A stretch of 64,000 bases of DNA from Photobacterium sanctipauli. Lineage in GTDB: Bacteria > Pseudomonadota > Gammaproteobacteria > Enterobacterales > Vibrionaceae. Position 1 is the stretch's first letter; every line of letters begins with the position of its first letter. Shown in pieces: positions 27,724 through 36,186 of the stretch. Made by a program: the position numbers and the translations under genes. The stretch lies in contig NZ_PYMA01000001.1 in the NCBI RefSeq assembly GCF_003026495.1, positions 620,001 through 684,000 on the forward strand, written 5' to 3'. The notes beneath the pieces were generated by a model that was given only the letters and a program-made list of their open reading frames with translations, was not told the origin of the DNA and did no database searches.

Positions 27724-28167
27724 ATGTCTCAAATCATGGTCTTAAATGGCCCCAACCTTAACCTTTTAGGCACTCGCGAACCTGATCAGTACGGCAACGA
27801 AACGCTTGCCGATGTTGAAAACAACTGCCGCGCGACAGCCCAGCAATATGATCACACAATCGATTTCCGCCAATCAAACCATGAAGGATCCTTGGTCGAT
27901 TACCTTCATGAGGCCAATGAAAAGTTCAAGCAAGGTGAGCTGATCGGTGTCATCATCAACCCTGGCGCCTATACGCATACCTCAGTTGCCATTCACGATG
28001 CGATTAAAGGTATCGAACCACCGGTGATTGAAGTGCATATTTCGAATGTGCATGCGCGAGAGTCATTCCGTCACCACTCCTATGTTTCTCCTGTTGCGGC
28101 AGGCACACTGATCGGCTTTGGCACAAAAGGCTATGATCTTGCTATTCATTCCTTGTTAATGAAATAA
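27724..28167 (+). CDS. aroQ: Type II 3-dehydroquinate dehydratase
   Basis: A 147 aa enzyme interconverting 3-dehydroquinate and 3-dehydroshikimate. GPNLNLLGTREPDQYG has the catalytic Arg/Tyr loop, NPGAYTHTSVAIHDA the Asn and Tyr-loop region, and VEVHISNVHARESFRHHS the catalytic His and phosphate-site Arg. It is 13 bp from the dehydrogenase, and its product is the substrate of QuiC1 at 33213-35051, so a catabolic (QuiB-like) job is likely. Confidence 0.93.
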   Translation: MSQIMVLNGPNLNLLGTREPDQYGNETLADVENNCRATAQQYDHTIDFRQSNHEGSLVDYLHEANEKFKQGELIGVIINPGAYTHTSVAIHDAIKGIEPPVIEVHISNVHARESFRHHSYVSPVAAGTLIGFGTKGYDLAIHSLLMK

Positions 28168-28807
28168 GGCGTAAATATTGCGCATGGCGACACATAGCCA
28201 AACTGCGAGATAAAGCTGTCATTTATCACGCTTTAACCCGGAGCTTTAACCGATAAAAAAATCAACCTGCCAAACACAGCCAGTACATTTGGCAGGTTGA
28301 ATTAACAATACATAGCCACTTTATTTCCCACATTTAAAAACCCTTTTATCATCATTCATCTTTATCAAGCAATTACCTAAGCATTATTAAAAATAAATTA
28401 TAAATTAATAAGGCCGGATATTTTATGCACCAATACATGCATAAAAACCTGATCATATAATGTTATTGGCATAACCATACAGCCATTAATGTGAGCAAGC
28501 TATCAAATTATAAATAAATCATATCGCGCTTCCGATAATTTGATTGAAATCCTATTCACTTTCAATGAGCCAAATAAAAACTTAACACCCTGTATTTTAA
28601 TGATTATTAAATCATCCATGGATAAATACTCACAAACTGATTATTTATCCTGAATTATCTGGAATTTGGTAAAAAGAATGTTTTGAAATAAGTCACATTT
28701 ACCCCTCATACTTTCACTTACCATGTCGCCTCTTTAATTATTCTTTCCAATAAAAATACTAAAGATAAAAAACCTCTTCTGTACTACATCAAAGGATTAA
28801 ATTCGAC
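28168..28807. other. 640-bp AT-rich intergenic region
   Basis: No gene is supported. Apart from the hairpin at 28262-28300 it is a long AT-rich leader to the triple-RidA gene. A CTATTCA half-site (28552-28558) resembles the operator arms in the lig promoter. Confidence 0.45.
28262..28300. terminator. Hairpin downstream of aroQ
   Basis: TCAACCTGCCAAA and TTTGGCAGGTTGA form a 13-bp perfect stem with a 13-base loop. The T-run (TTTTTTT) is on the minus-strand side, so it reads best as a leftward terminator, though it may also stop the aroQ operon. Confidence 0.6.
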
Positions 28808-30073
28808 ATGACTAGCAGTATCATTAAAGTTTCAAGAAACACTGACAACGCACCAAGCTGTGCATTCTCTTCTCAAACAGTGGCTTTTTCTCACTACAAT
28901 AATATTTCGGCTCAGCTACCTATTGACCCTAATACCAACCAGATTGTGGCGGGTGACGTTAAAGCACAAGCCAAACAGTGCCTTAGCAATATCAAAGCTA
29001 TCGTAGAGAGCATAAACCATGTGATGGATGACGTGGTTAAAATCAATGTTTTTGTTAAAAATATTAATGATATTAGTGCTATAGACGAAGTCTACGCGAC
29101 CTTCTTTGATACCCAGTTACCCGTTCGCACATCAGTACAAGTGTCTTCGCTACCACTCAGCGATGCATTAGTACAAATGGATGCTTTGATTTCTAACGGT
29201 GAAGGCACGGCCCCGCAAGATCCATGCGATCTTATCAAGCTTTCACGCAACACCGAAAATGCACCAATCCAAGCTGTATCAACTCAAACCGTTGCATTTT
29301 CTCACTACAACAATATCTCGGCTCAGCTGCCAGTCGATCCAATGACAGGTGAGCTTGTAGCAGCAGATGTACAAACGCAGGCTGCACAGTGCTTTAAAAA
29401 CATCAAGGCGATTATGGAAAGCATCGATGTGCCTTTTGATGACATCGTCAAAGTCACTATCTTCGTTAAGCACTTGGCCGATATGGATGCAATCAACGAG
29501 GTTTACTCAACCTTCTTCCCTGATTCAGCCATTGCCAGGGCCGTAGCCTATGTGCCGGCACGGACCATTGTTGCCGCCTCTGAGCTTCCTATGGGTGCCT
29601 TGGTACAGGTTGATGCCGTCGTATCACATGGCGATGGCACACCACCGCAGGAAGTAGAAGATCGCCACGGTATCGTCATTCGAGCCAACAATACTGACAA
29701 TGCGCCGCGCAGTGCCCTGCATACTCAAACCGTCGCCTTCTCCCACTACAATCACATCGCCGCTCAGTTGCCTGTTGATACCAATACTAACCAAGTCGTC
29801 GCGGGTAGTGTGAAAGAGCAAGCACAGCAATGCCTTAACAACATCAAAGGCATCGTCGAGAGCGTTAACCATGTGATGGACGATATCGTTAAGATCAACA
29901 TTCAGCTGAAAGATATGGCAGATCTTGACGCGATCAACGAAATCTACCCGTCATTCTTCCAGGGCGAACTACCAGCACGCACCGTCGTGGGCGTTTCAGA
30001 CATTGAAATGGATGCCTTAGTAAAAATCGATGCCGTTGTGTCCAATGGTGAAGGCACACCACCGCTGGCTTAA
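28808..30073 (+). CDS. Triple-domain RidA/YjgF family protein
   Basis: A 421 aa protein made of three tandem RidA domains (about residues 5-131, 142-273 and 288-416). Each repeat has TQTVAFSHYNxI or a near match and AQLPxD, and ends NGEGT or HGDGT. RidA proteins hydrolyse reactive enamines/imines as homotrimers with active sites between subunits, so one chain here could form a covalent trimer. The substrate-binding Arg is kept in every repeat (PVRTSV, PARTIV, PARTVV), but the Glu usually following it is Gln, Gln and Lys (VQMDA, VQVDA, VKIDA), so activity may differ. It lies beside the aroQ operon. Confidence 0.88.
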   Translation: MTSSIIKVSRNTDNAPSCAFSSQTVAFSHYNNISAQLPIDPNTNQIVAGDVKAQAKQCLSNIKAIVESINHVMDDVVKINVFVKNINDISAIDEVYATFFDTQLPVRTSVQVSSLPLSDALVQMDALISNGEGTAPQDPCDLIKLSRNTENAPIQAVSTQTVAFSHYNNISAQLPVDPMTGELVAADVQTQAAQCFKNIKAIMESIDVPFDDIVKVTIFVKHLADMDAINEVYSTFFPDSAIARAVAYVPARTIVAASELPMGALVQVDAVVSHGDGTPPQEVEDRHGIVIRANNTDNAPRSALHTQTVAFSHYNHIAAQLPVDTNTNQVVAGSVKEQAQQCLNNIKGIVESVNHVMDDIVKINIQLKDMADLDAINEIYPSFFQGELPARTVVGVSDIEMDALVKIDAVVSNGEGTPPLA

Positions 30074-30155
30074 TCGCAACCCTTGCTTGGCTTAGATTCA
30101 CCTGAATCAGCTAAGTTTGAAAGCTAGGATTAAGGCGAATTAGAGCACGATAGCT

Positions 30156-30188
30156 AGGCAGGCGATATACTTTATTGCCTGCCTTTTA
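30156..30188 (+). terminator. Terminator after triple-RidA gene
   Basis: AGGCAGGC and GCCTGCCT pair across a 13-base loop and are followed by TTTTA. Confidence 0.75.
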
Positions 30189-30226
30189 TCTTTGCACACG
30201 AGATAATTTCGATCCTGACGAACCAG

Positions 30227-30250
30227 TAATAATAACTCTCATTATCATTA
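30227..30250. promoter_or_regulatory. Fur-box-like inverted repeat
   Basis: AATAATAACTCTCATTATC followed by ATTA resembles the Fur consensus (GATAATGATAATCATTATC) on the reverse strand. It is 160 bp before the broken DUF4019 gene. This is a visual match only. Confidence 0.35.
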
Positions 30251-30412
30251 ACATCCAGAAATACAAGCCAAAGACAGCCACCTATTCACACTTTCAAAAT
30301 AACCATTAAAAATCATAACCTTAAACATGTAACATTCAACCTCCAGCAAGTAATATACTGCTAGCAAGCTTTTCAGCCTTATCGAAGTAGACCATGAATT
30401 AAGGAGTAAGAC

Positions 30413-30809
30413 ATGATTAGAATGGCGTTAGCAATATTGATGCTATTTCCTACCGCCGTATTTGCAGAACATGAAGATGCTCAATACGTTGCACAAAACT
30501 GGTTAACATTAATAGACGAAAAAAAGCTATGAACAAAGCTGGGATGAAAGCGCACCGTACTTCCAAGCAGAGCTGACAAAAGATGACTGGGTTAATGCAG
30601 TTGGAAACGCAAGAAATTCAGTAGGAGAAGTGCAATCCCGCTCAATACACCAAAGTACAGAATCCCCCTCTATCCCAAACTTACCTGAGGGACAATACAC
30701 CATCCTCAGGTACAACACAGTGTTTGATAATAAGTCAGAAGCTATGGAGGTGATCACCCTCAAAGAAGGTAACAGCAAATGGGAGGTTATCGGCTATTAC
30801 ATTCACTAA
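30413..30809 (+). pseudogene. DUF4019 family secreted protein, frameshifted
   Basis: AAGGAG precedes ATG, then a signal peptide (MALAILMLFPTAVFA) and NWLTLIDEKK, after which the frame closes at 30530-30532. Reading on in another frame gives YEQSWDESAPYFQAELTKDD and an intact tail ending WEVIGYYIH at 30809, which together match a DUF4019 protein. A run of seven A at 30519-30525 is one base too long: six would restore DEKSYEQSW. It is thus a single-base insertion, a slippage site or a sequence error. The gene ends 4 bp from the convergent DCC gene. Confidence 0.75.
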
Positions 30810-30813
30810 CACT

Positions 30814-31200
30814 CTATCGGGAGCATGTTTTGCTGTCGCACCGGGAGGTGCCAGTTAGCCAAAAAGAAATTCGATATCGGTTATTGGCAAAATAGAGGTA
30901 GCACTTATCAGCCAGGGGCTTGATTAGACGCCATCTCAATGGCGCATACAGCCAGCCCCTCCCGACCAACTGCCAAGCTCGATATGTGACATCCAACCCT
31001 AGCAATAACCGCCCATGATCATCGAGCGCGTGCAAAATCGTATTGGCTCGCCCAGCATCTATATTAGGGTATTGTGTGAACTTATCACTGTATATATCCA
31101 CCGTTTGGATACACTGCTTTTGGTCTCGGCTTTTCAGAGCCTGCATTTCCCTTGCACAAAGCGGTCAAGTGCCATCATAAAATATTGTCAGTTTTGCCAT
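30814..31200 (-). CDS. DCC-family (DUF393) thiol-disulfide oxidoreductase with in-frame TGA at active-site Cys
   Basis: Read from ATG at 31200 (GGGAGAGGCG upstream) the frame runs MAKLTIFYDGT-TGA-PLCAREMQAL and then continues open to 30814 (128 codons). The downstream part is clearly DUF393: ILHALDDHGRLLLGLDV, AWQLVGRGWLYAPLRW and PLADKCYLYFANNRYR. The family's redox motif is YDGxCPxC; here the first Cys codon is TGA (31165-31167). Either UGA is decoded as selenocysteine, giving a UPLC site, or the gene is a one-base nonsense pseudogene, perhaps restarting at ATG 31146 without its active site. A short hairpin TGCA-AGGGAAA-TGCA begins 8 bases after the TGA, nearer than typical bacterial SECIS loops. 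Confidence 0.7.
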
Positions 31201-31433
31201 CGCCTCTCCCCCTCTATGCTGTCACAAAATACCAGTGTAATGCTGTTGGAACGCTATCACCCTACATTTAGATCACCCACCTTCAGCAATTAAGCCCTCA
31301 GTCACATTAAGTTACAAAGCCTGCAAGAAGGGGCATGAAATAATTGCTCCCCAACTGGGTCTTCTTTATGGAGTGAGACAACAACAATGCATAAACATCG
31401 CATAAACAATGCATATCAAAGGAAGTATTTATC

Positions 31434-31781
31434 ATGAAAAAACTTATTGCACCTATATGTTTGATGCTTTCTATCGCTAGCTTTCAATCTGTGGCTGCGA
31501 TAACACAAGAAGTGAATAACCACCGTATATTTGGTGATCACTTTGATACGAAAGAGAAAGCATTCTCTCAGGCGAAAACAGTAATGAATGAAGTCGGTAT
31601 GTATAGCGCCAAAGATATTAGGAATAACTTTGGCTATAAGCACAACTTCAGAACATTGCCATCAAGTTTTACTATTCTCGATATAAGCTCAAGGGTAAAT
31701 GAGATAATGAACCAAGACGGAGAGATTCATTTCCAACCAGTGACCACAATAAAATACAAATATAAGTATAATGACAGCTAA
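31434..31781 (+). CDS. Small secreted protein, DUF3316-like
   Basis: A 115 aa protein with a clear signal peptide (MKKLIAPICLMLSIASFQSV, cleavage near VAA-ITQ), then a short charged domain ending in VTTIKYKYKYND. The size and the alternating C-terminal strand resemble the DUF3316 family common in vibrios; function unknown. AAGGAAG lies 7-10 bases upstream of ATG. It is monocistronic. Confidence 0.65.
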   Translation: MKKLIAPICLMLSIASFQSVAAITQEVNNHRIFGDHFDTKEKAFSQAKTVMNEVGMYSAKDIRNNFGYKHNFRTLPSSFTILDISSRVNEIMNQDGEIHFQPVTTIKYKYKYNDS

Positions 31782-31976
31782 TTAGCTGTGACCAGCAAAT
31801 CCATGATTATCCTTATATAACAAAGGATAAGTGATGAATATTATTATCTAGAAACCGCATCAGCCCTAGATTATATTAACACTGCTGTATGACAATTTAC
31901 CGCGATTCCTCCTAGTTGTCTGCAGCATGCCTAAGGTACGCACATCGCTGTGTAACAAACGAGCTATGAAATTTTA
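31782..31976 (+). ncRNA. Possible small RNA (candidate only)
   Basis: No open frame is seen, yet the region ends in a strong terminator at 31977-32002 about 195 bp after the DUF3316-like gene. The stretch from about 31880 holds CCTCCTAGTTG-type C/U-rich sequence that could pair with ribosome binding sites. It may simply be the 3' end of the preceding gene. Confidence 0.2.
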
Positions 31977-32002
31977 GGGTAGATAATGTCTACCCTTTTT
32001 TC
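31977..32002. terminator. Intrinsic terminator
   Basis: GGGTAGA-TAATG-TCTACCC is followed by TTTTTTC on the plus strand. It may also serve the convergent universal-stress gene. Confidence 0.8.
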
Positions 32003-32056
32003 TTTGCTCTTTGTAGCCTGTATTCATAGCAGACACTCGCTTTTACTGACCTAATG

Positions 32057-33004
32057 TTATTCCATTAAGATAGGTGACTTGAAGCTGTCTGGCTTGAGCG
32101 TAATAACCGAGCAATCTAACTTATTTACCATGGACTCAGCGGTATTTCCCATCAAGAACCCGGCAATACCGCTACGAGATAGCGAGCCGAGCACCACCAA
32201 ACTAGCGTTACTGTTTGCAATATAAGTAGGCAGCATGACTCGCGCCTCACCTTCCAGCACTTTGATTTGTGTTGGTACAGCGCTATTTTCGTAGGGTAGC
32301 AATAAAGATTTCAACCTTTCTATCCGCTCTTCCCGCATTTTTGCTGCCAACAGGGAAATATCAACATCAGAATAACCACTCCATTTTCTCAAAAAGCCTT
32401 CTGATTCAAGACGCCAAACATGGCTCAGGGTTAATTCGGCACCCATTATTGAGCAATACTCAACCGCAAGAGAGACAATCTTCTCATTGAATGCTTGATA
32501 CTCCTGATTGGCCAAGTCTATTGCCGCAACGACGCGAGAAACTTTTGCAATACTGTCAGTTGTCGAGCTTACCGACCAAATCGGCACCTCTGACTTGCGC
32601 ATTAGGTTTAAAGTATTGCTACCTCGCTTGCACACCACACTCCTTTCTTTTCGATGAGAGTCAATAACCACCATACTTACGCTTGATTCTTCGGCCTCTT
32701 TGATAATTTCAATAGAAGGGATACCAACCCTCACTTTGGTGTCGAATTGAATATTTGGGTATTGTTGTTGAATTTGCTTAATATGGTTTGTTAGCGCGTC
32801 ATGGTATACCTCCGTCGCCTTATCGAGTAAATCGAGTGTAGAACACGAATGGCGAGACACTTCTCTTAGCTCATTAAAGTCCTTAATCACGGTCAGTAAC
32901 GTCACTTTAGCTGAACAGTTATTTGCAAATTCAAAGGCTTGATGAAAATAATCATTGAGTGGCTGCTCGGGTGCGATAGGGACAAGTAGATGACTTAATT
33001 TCAT
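32057..33004 (-). CDS. uspE: Universal stress protein, tandem Usp domains (UspE-like)
   Basis: A 315 aa cytoplasmic protein with two Usp folds (about 1-150 and 160-310). The second ends LVVLGSLSRSGIAGFLMGNT followed by AESMVNKL, the G-2x-G-9x-G(S/T) nucleotide-binding pattern of ATP-binding Usp proteins; the first domain's equivalent (VVIDSHRKERSVVCKRGSN) is degenerate, as in E. coli UspE. AGGAGG fixes ATG at 33004 rather than the upstream frame start. Role: general stress and motility/adhesion responses, by family. Confidence 0.82.
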   Translation of the reverse strand: MKLSHLLVPIAPEQPLNDYFHQAFEFANNCSAKVTLLTVIKDFNELREVSRHSCSTLDLLDKATEVYHDALTNHIKQIQQQYPNIQFDTKVRVGIPSIEIIKEAEESSVSMVVIDSHRKERSVVCKRGSNTLNLMRKSEVPIWSVSSTTDSIAKVSRVVAAIDLANQEYQAFNEKIVSLAVEYCSIMGAELTLSHVWRLESEGFLRKWSGYSDVDISLLAAKMREERIERLKSLLLPYENSAVPTQIKVLEGEARVMLPTYIANSNASLVVLGSLSRSGIAGFLMGNTAESMVNKLDCSVITLKPDSFKSPILME

Positions 33005-33127
33005 AACGCCTCCTGTAAAAATCAACTGATAACTGGGCAGGTACGGCTACGGTGTCATTTACTCACCCAAGCTGCCGCTTCACTCGATAAGTATAGCCAT
33101 GAGAGATTTGGGTCAGGCAGCGCAGAT

Positions 33128-33156
33128 AAAAAAAGGCAGCACACCGGTGCTGCCAA
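33128..33156 (-). terminator. Terminator of the TRAP-AEC-Gfo-quiC1 operon
   Basis: GGCAGCA-CCGGTG-TGCTGCC on the minus strand is followed by TTTTTTT, about 60 bp after the quiC1 stop. Confidence 0.85.
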
Positions 33157-33212
33157 AAGGATTTAAACGTGAACTCAAAAGCTAGGACAAAACAAATAAA
33201 AACTAAAGACTC

Positions 33213-35051
33213 TTAATCGGTGTTCCTTGCCATCGACTGGGCCGATAGGCGAATAAAGGCATTCTCTTCACCGTAGCGAGAGTACTCACCCACACGTTGA
33301 ACAACCTCGAAGAAAATGCCATTGAACTCTTGGGTGTAAAAGTGGAAGAATGCGCCCTTCTCATCCTGATCATACATAATATTATTGCTTGCCAGTTTCG
33401 CTAATAACTCAGGCTCAAGACCAAAACGGGCTTCCAAGTCACGGTAATAGTTGGCTGGGATATCAAGCAAGTAATCACGATCCACCTTCTCTGCCTCCAC
33501 AAAGATATCGCGGCATTCAAAGGCAATCTGGTTAACGCTGGCACCATTCGACTGCTTCAGGAAGTGCTGCGATGATGTCTGCGATGCATTGGTGGTATTA
33601 AGTGCAATCTTCACCTTGTTGTTCGGGCTGGTAACCGTACGGCTGGTGATCAACCCGTTGGTATCTGGCAGATCGTAGCTCTTCTCGGTCTCAAAGCCAA
33701 ACATTGACTTATAGAAGAAGATGGTCGATAGCATCTCGGTATTCGACACGGTTTGGCCCACATGGTCGATACGGACCAAGTTATCATCCTCCGCCGAATG
33801 CTTATCACTAAGCGGCTCAAAGTCGGCCTCATAGAATTTCAGCGGCGACTTCTCATCCAGGAAGTACACCAAGGTATCACCGGCCCCTACTGCGGCTGGA
33901 ATGCTCAGCTCAGTATCGGCATTGGCTTCAAGGATCACATCCGAATGGTAGCGCTGAGCAAACGCCATGCTCTTGGTGCTATCTTTCGACAGCAAACCGA
34001 TAGCACACACCGACTCACCGTGCTTGTTCAAGAACTCATGGGCATTACTGTTGCGCTCTTTATTCAAGACAATGTTTACATTGCCTTTTTTCATTAGCTC
34101 AACATCTTTTGATTTATGAACGTGGGTTGTCTCAAAGCCCAACGAGCTCAGCACCTTCACCACGGGGTTATTGGCTTTATCTGCTACCGAAAACTCGATA
34201 AATTCAATATCGGTCACTTCAGGCGGCGTATGCTTTTTCTCTTTGGCTTGATCTTCTAGCCATTTCAATGAGCGGATACCATCAACCGCCTTCTCGTAAG
34301 GTGACGAAGCCCTGAATTCATCGTTGAAGATTTCATGGGATAGGTAGTCGTCAAACCCCTTGGCTTTAAGGGCTTGCAAAAACTCAACAACCGGTAGATC
34401 GCCCTGGCCTGGGAAGCAACGGAAGTGGCGGCTGTATTGCAAGACATCCATATTCAGCTTAGGTGCATCCGCGACCTGAACTAAGGCGATTTTCTCCAGT
34501 GGAATATCGTTGATTAACGTATCAAGGGTATTGCCACGGGCGAACATATGGAAGGTATCGAGCACAATACCGAGGTTATCGTGGTTAACCAAGTTCACCA
34601 GTTTCCACGCATCATCATAATCGGCGATATGGCGACCCCATGCCAAGGCCTCATACCCCAACATGATATTCTCTTGCTTGGCCAGCTGGGCGACCGCATG
34701 CAAGTCTTCGGCGCACTGCTGCAAGTCAGGTGATGAATACGGCTGGACGTTGCTGCACATCATCATGCGCTTGGTACCAAGCTCATGGGCAAGTGCCATT
34801 TTTTTCTCAAGCATGTCGTACTTTTGCTGGCGTAATGGTGCAGGCATTCCTTCCATATCGCGAAACGGCTGCAACGCCAAGATTTCCAGCCCATAATCGC
34901 CCGCCATGCGCTTCACATCAGCCGGAGTGCCAGTGAATTTTGTTAAGTCCTGCTCGAAAATTTCAATCCCATGGAAACCGGCTTTATGGGCGGCTTCCAT
35001 CTTTTCAGCAAGGGTTCCGGAAAGACAAACAGTTGCGATTGAATACTTCAT
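33213..35051 (-). CDS. quiC1: 3-dehydroshikimate dehydratase, two-domain (TIM barrel + HPPD-like)
   Basis: A 612 aa enzyme that dehydrates 3-dehydroshikimate to protocatechuate. Residues 1-275 form a sugar-phosphate-isomerase-like TIM barrel (GFHGIEIFEQDLTKFTG; LGYEALAWGRHI; GIVLDTFHMFARG; SHEIFNDEFR) with its metal site. Residues about 285-605 are a 4-hydroxyphenylpyruvate-dioxygenase-like vicinal-oxygen-chelate domain (RIDHVGQTV; VNQIAFEC; GIFFEVVQRVGEY). This fused form is the QuiC1 type. It is the last gene of an operon headed by a TRAP transporter, and its product feeds LigAB. Confidence 0.9.
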   Translation of the reverse strand: MKYSIATVCLSGTLAEKMEAAHKAGFHGIEIFEQDLTKFTGTPADVKRMAGDYGLEILALQPFRDMEGMPAPLRQQKYDMLEKKMALAHELGTKRMMMCSNVQPYSSPDLQQCAEDLHAVAQLAKQENIMLGYEALAWGRHIADYDDAWKLVNLVNHDNLGIVLDTFHMFARGNTLDTLINDIPLEKIALVQVADAPKLNMDVLQYSRHFRCFPGQGDLPVVEFLQALKAKGFDDYLSHEIFNDEFRASSPYEKAVDGIRSLKWLEDQAKEKKHTPPEVTDIEFIEFSVADKANNPVVKVLSSLGFETTHVHKSKDVELMKKGNVNIVLNKERNSNAHEFLNKHGESVCAIGLLSKDSTKSMAFAQRYHSDVILEANADTELSIPAAVGAGDTLVYFLDEKSPLKFYEADFEPLSDKHSAEDDNLVRIDHVGQTVSNTEMLSTIFFYKSMFGFETEKSYDLPDTNGLITSRTVTSPNNKVKIALNTTNASQTSSQHFLKQSNGASVNQIAFECRDIFVEAEKVDRDYLLDIPANYYRDLEARFGLEPELLAKLASNNIMYDQDEKGAFFHFYTQEFNGIFFEVVQRVGEYSRYGEENAFIRLSAQSMARNTD

Positions 35052-35103
35052 TGTAATACCTCTATTAATCCATTACTGCCAGCGTGTTTAGCGACATTCA
35101 GCC

Positions 35104-36150
35104 TTACTTAACTTCAACATAATCCGATGTTTCACATGCCTTGATGACGGCATCGATAACCTTCAGGTTCTGCAAACCGTCTTTAATGCTCACGCGTGGC
35201 TCAACATCGTTATTAATCACATCACAGAAGTGTTGCAGCTGAAGTTTCAGAGGGTCTTCGCGATCAATATTCGCTACCGACTCTTGCAACGGCTTCCACC
35301 ACGATTGCGCTTCCCCTTGAGCAAATGACTTCAGGCGCATGGTCGGAATCGACAGTGAGCCATGCGTACCCGCTACGTGGTAGCAGTCTTCGTCTTCATA
35401 AGTCGCATAGGATTTATTTTCTTGCGAGGTTTGCTCCCAGCTCTTTGGGCTACTTGCGGCATCGGACAGCAAGAATGTCCCTAGCGCACCGCTCTCAAAC
35501 TTCAGGGTGATAGCCGTGGTATCTTCTACTTCAAAGTGACGGGTCGCGTTAGAGCTGATGGCCTGCACACCGACAATCTCACCCATTAGGTAGCGTAGGT
35601 TGCCGATTTCATGGATAAGGTTGATGAGGATGGGACCGCCGCCTTTTTTCGTGCGCCACGCGCCAATTTCAAAGTAGTCATCTGGCTTGTAGAAGATCGC
35701 ACTGCCCATGATAGCCACCAACTTACCCAATTGGTTACTTTCAATAACCTGCTTAGCCGTCTCTAGTACCGGGCTGTACGCACGGTGGTGACCCACAAGC
35801 ACTTTGCTATTCAAGCGTTGTGCTTCGCGATAGACACGCTCACCATCTTCAATCGATTCTGTTACCGGTTTTTCGACAATCGCTGGCACGTTTTCATAAA
35901 TACATTGCAGTGTTTGTTCGGCATGAAGCTTGTTGGGTGTTGCCAGGATAACGCCATCCGGCTTATTTGCTGCGAACAATTCATTTAGGCTTGCATACAG
36001 TGGCACCTGGTATTGTTCGGCAATTTCGTTGGCTTCTGGCGATGGGTCAACAATAGCAGCAAGGTTACACTCCGTGCTTTCACTCACTAGTTTCAAGTGA
36101 GTTTTACCAATAAGGCCGGCACCTGCGACCGCAATGTTTAATTTTGTCAT
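35104..36150 (-). CDS. Gfo/Idh/MocA family oxidoreductase
   Basis: A 348 aa NAD(P)-dependent dehydrogenase. NIAVAGAGLIGKTHLKLV is the Rossmann loop, PAIVEKPVTESIEDGE carries the EKP motif with catalytic Lys, and GGPILINLIHEIGNLRYLMG includes the usual late His (IHEIGNLR). Lying between an AEC carrier and quiC1 it is a good candidate for oxidising a quinate- or shikimate-like polyol, but its substrate is not determined by sequence. Confidence 0.8.
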   Translation of the reverse strand: MTKLNIAVAGAGLIGKTHLKLVSESTECNLAAIVDPSPEANEIAEQYQVPLYASLNELFAANKPDGVILATPNKLHAEQTLQCIYENVPAIVEKPVTESIEDGERVYREAQRLNSKVLVGHHRAYSPVLETAKQVIESNQLGKLVAIMGSAIFYKPDDYFEIGAWRTKKGGGPILINLIHEIGNLRYLMGEIVGVQAISSNATRHFEVEDTTAITLKFESGALGTFLLSDAASSPKSWEQTSQENKSYATYEDEDCYHVAGTHGSLSIPTMRLKSFAQGEAQSWWKPLQESVANIDREDPLKLQLQHFCDVINNDVEPRVSIKDGLQNLKVIDAVIKACETSDYVEVK

Positions 36151-36186
36151 CGTTTTATTCCGTTAAGCAGATTATTAATACAAGCG

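Noticed and set aside
20563-28167. Calling the ring-cleavage set a beta-ketoadipate (3,4-cleavage) pathway
   Set aside because: No PcaG/PcaH, PcaB or PcaC-like genes are present; LigA/LigB and LigC/I/J/K are clear.
30814-31146. Treating the DCC gene as starting at the internal ATG
   Set aside because: This would remove the whole redox motif; the upstream ATG has a good ribosome binding site and the same frame encodes the family N terminus around the TGA.
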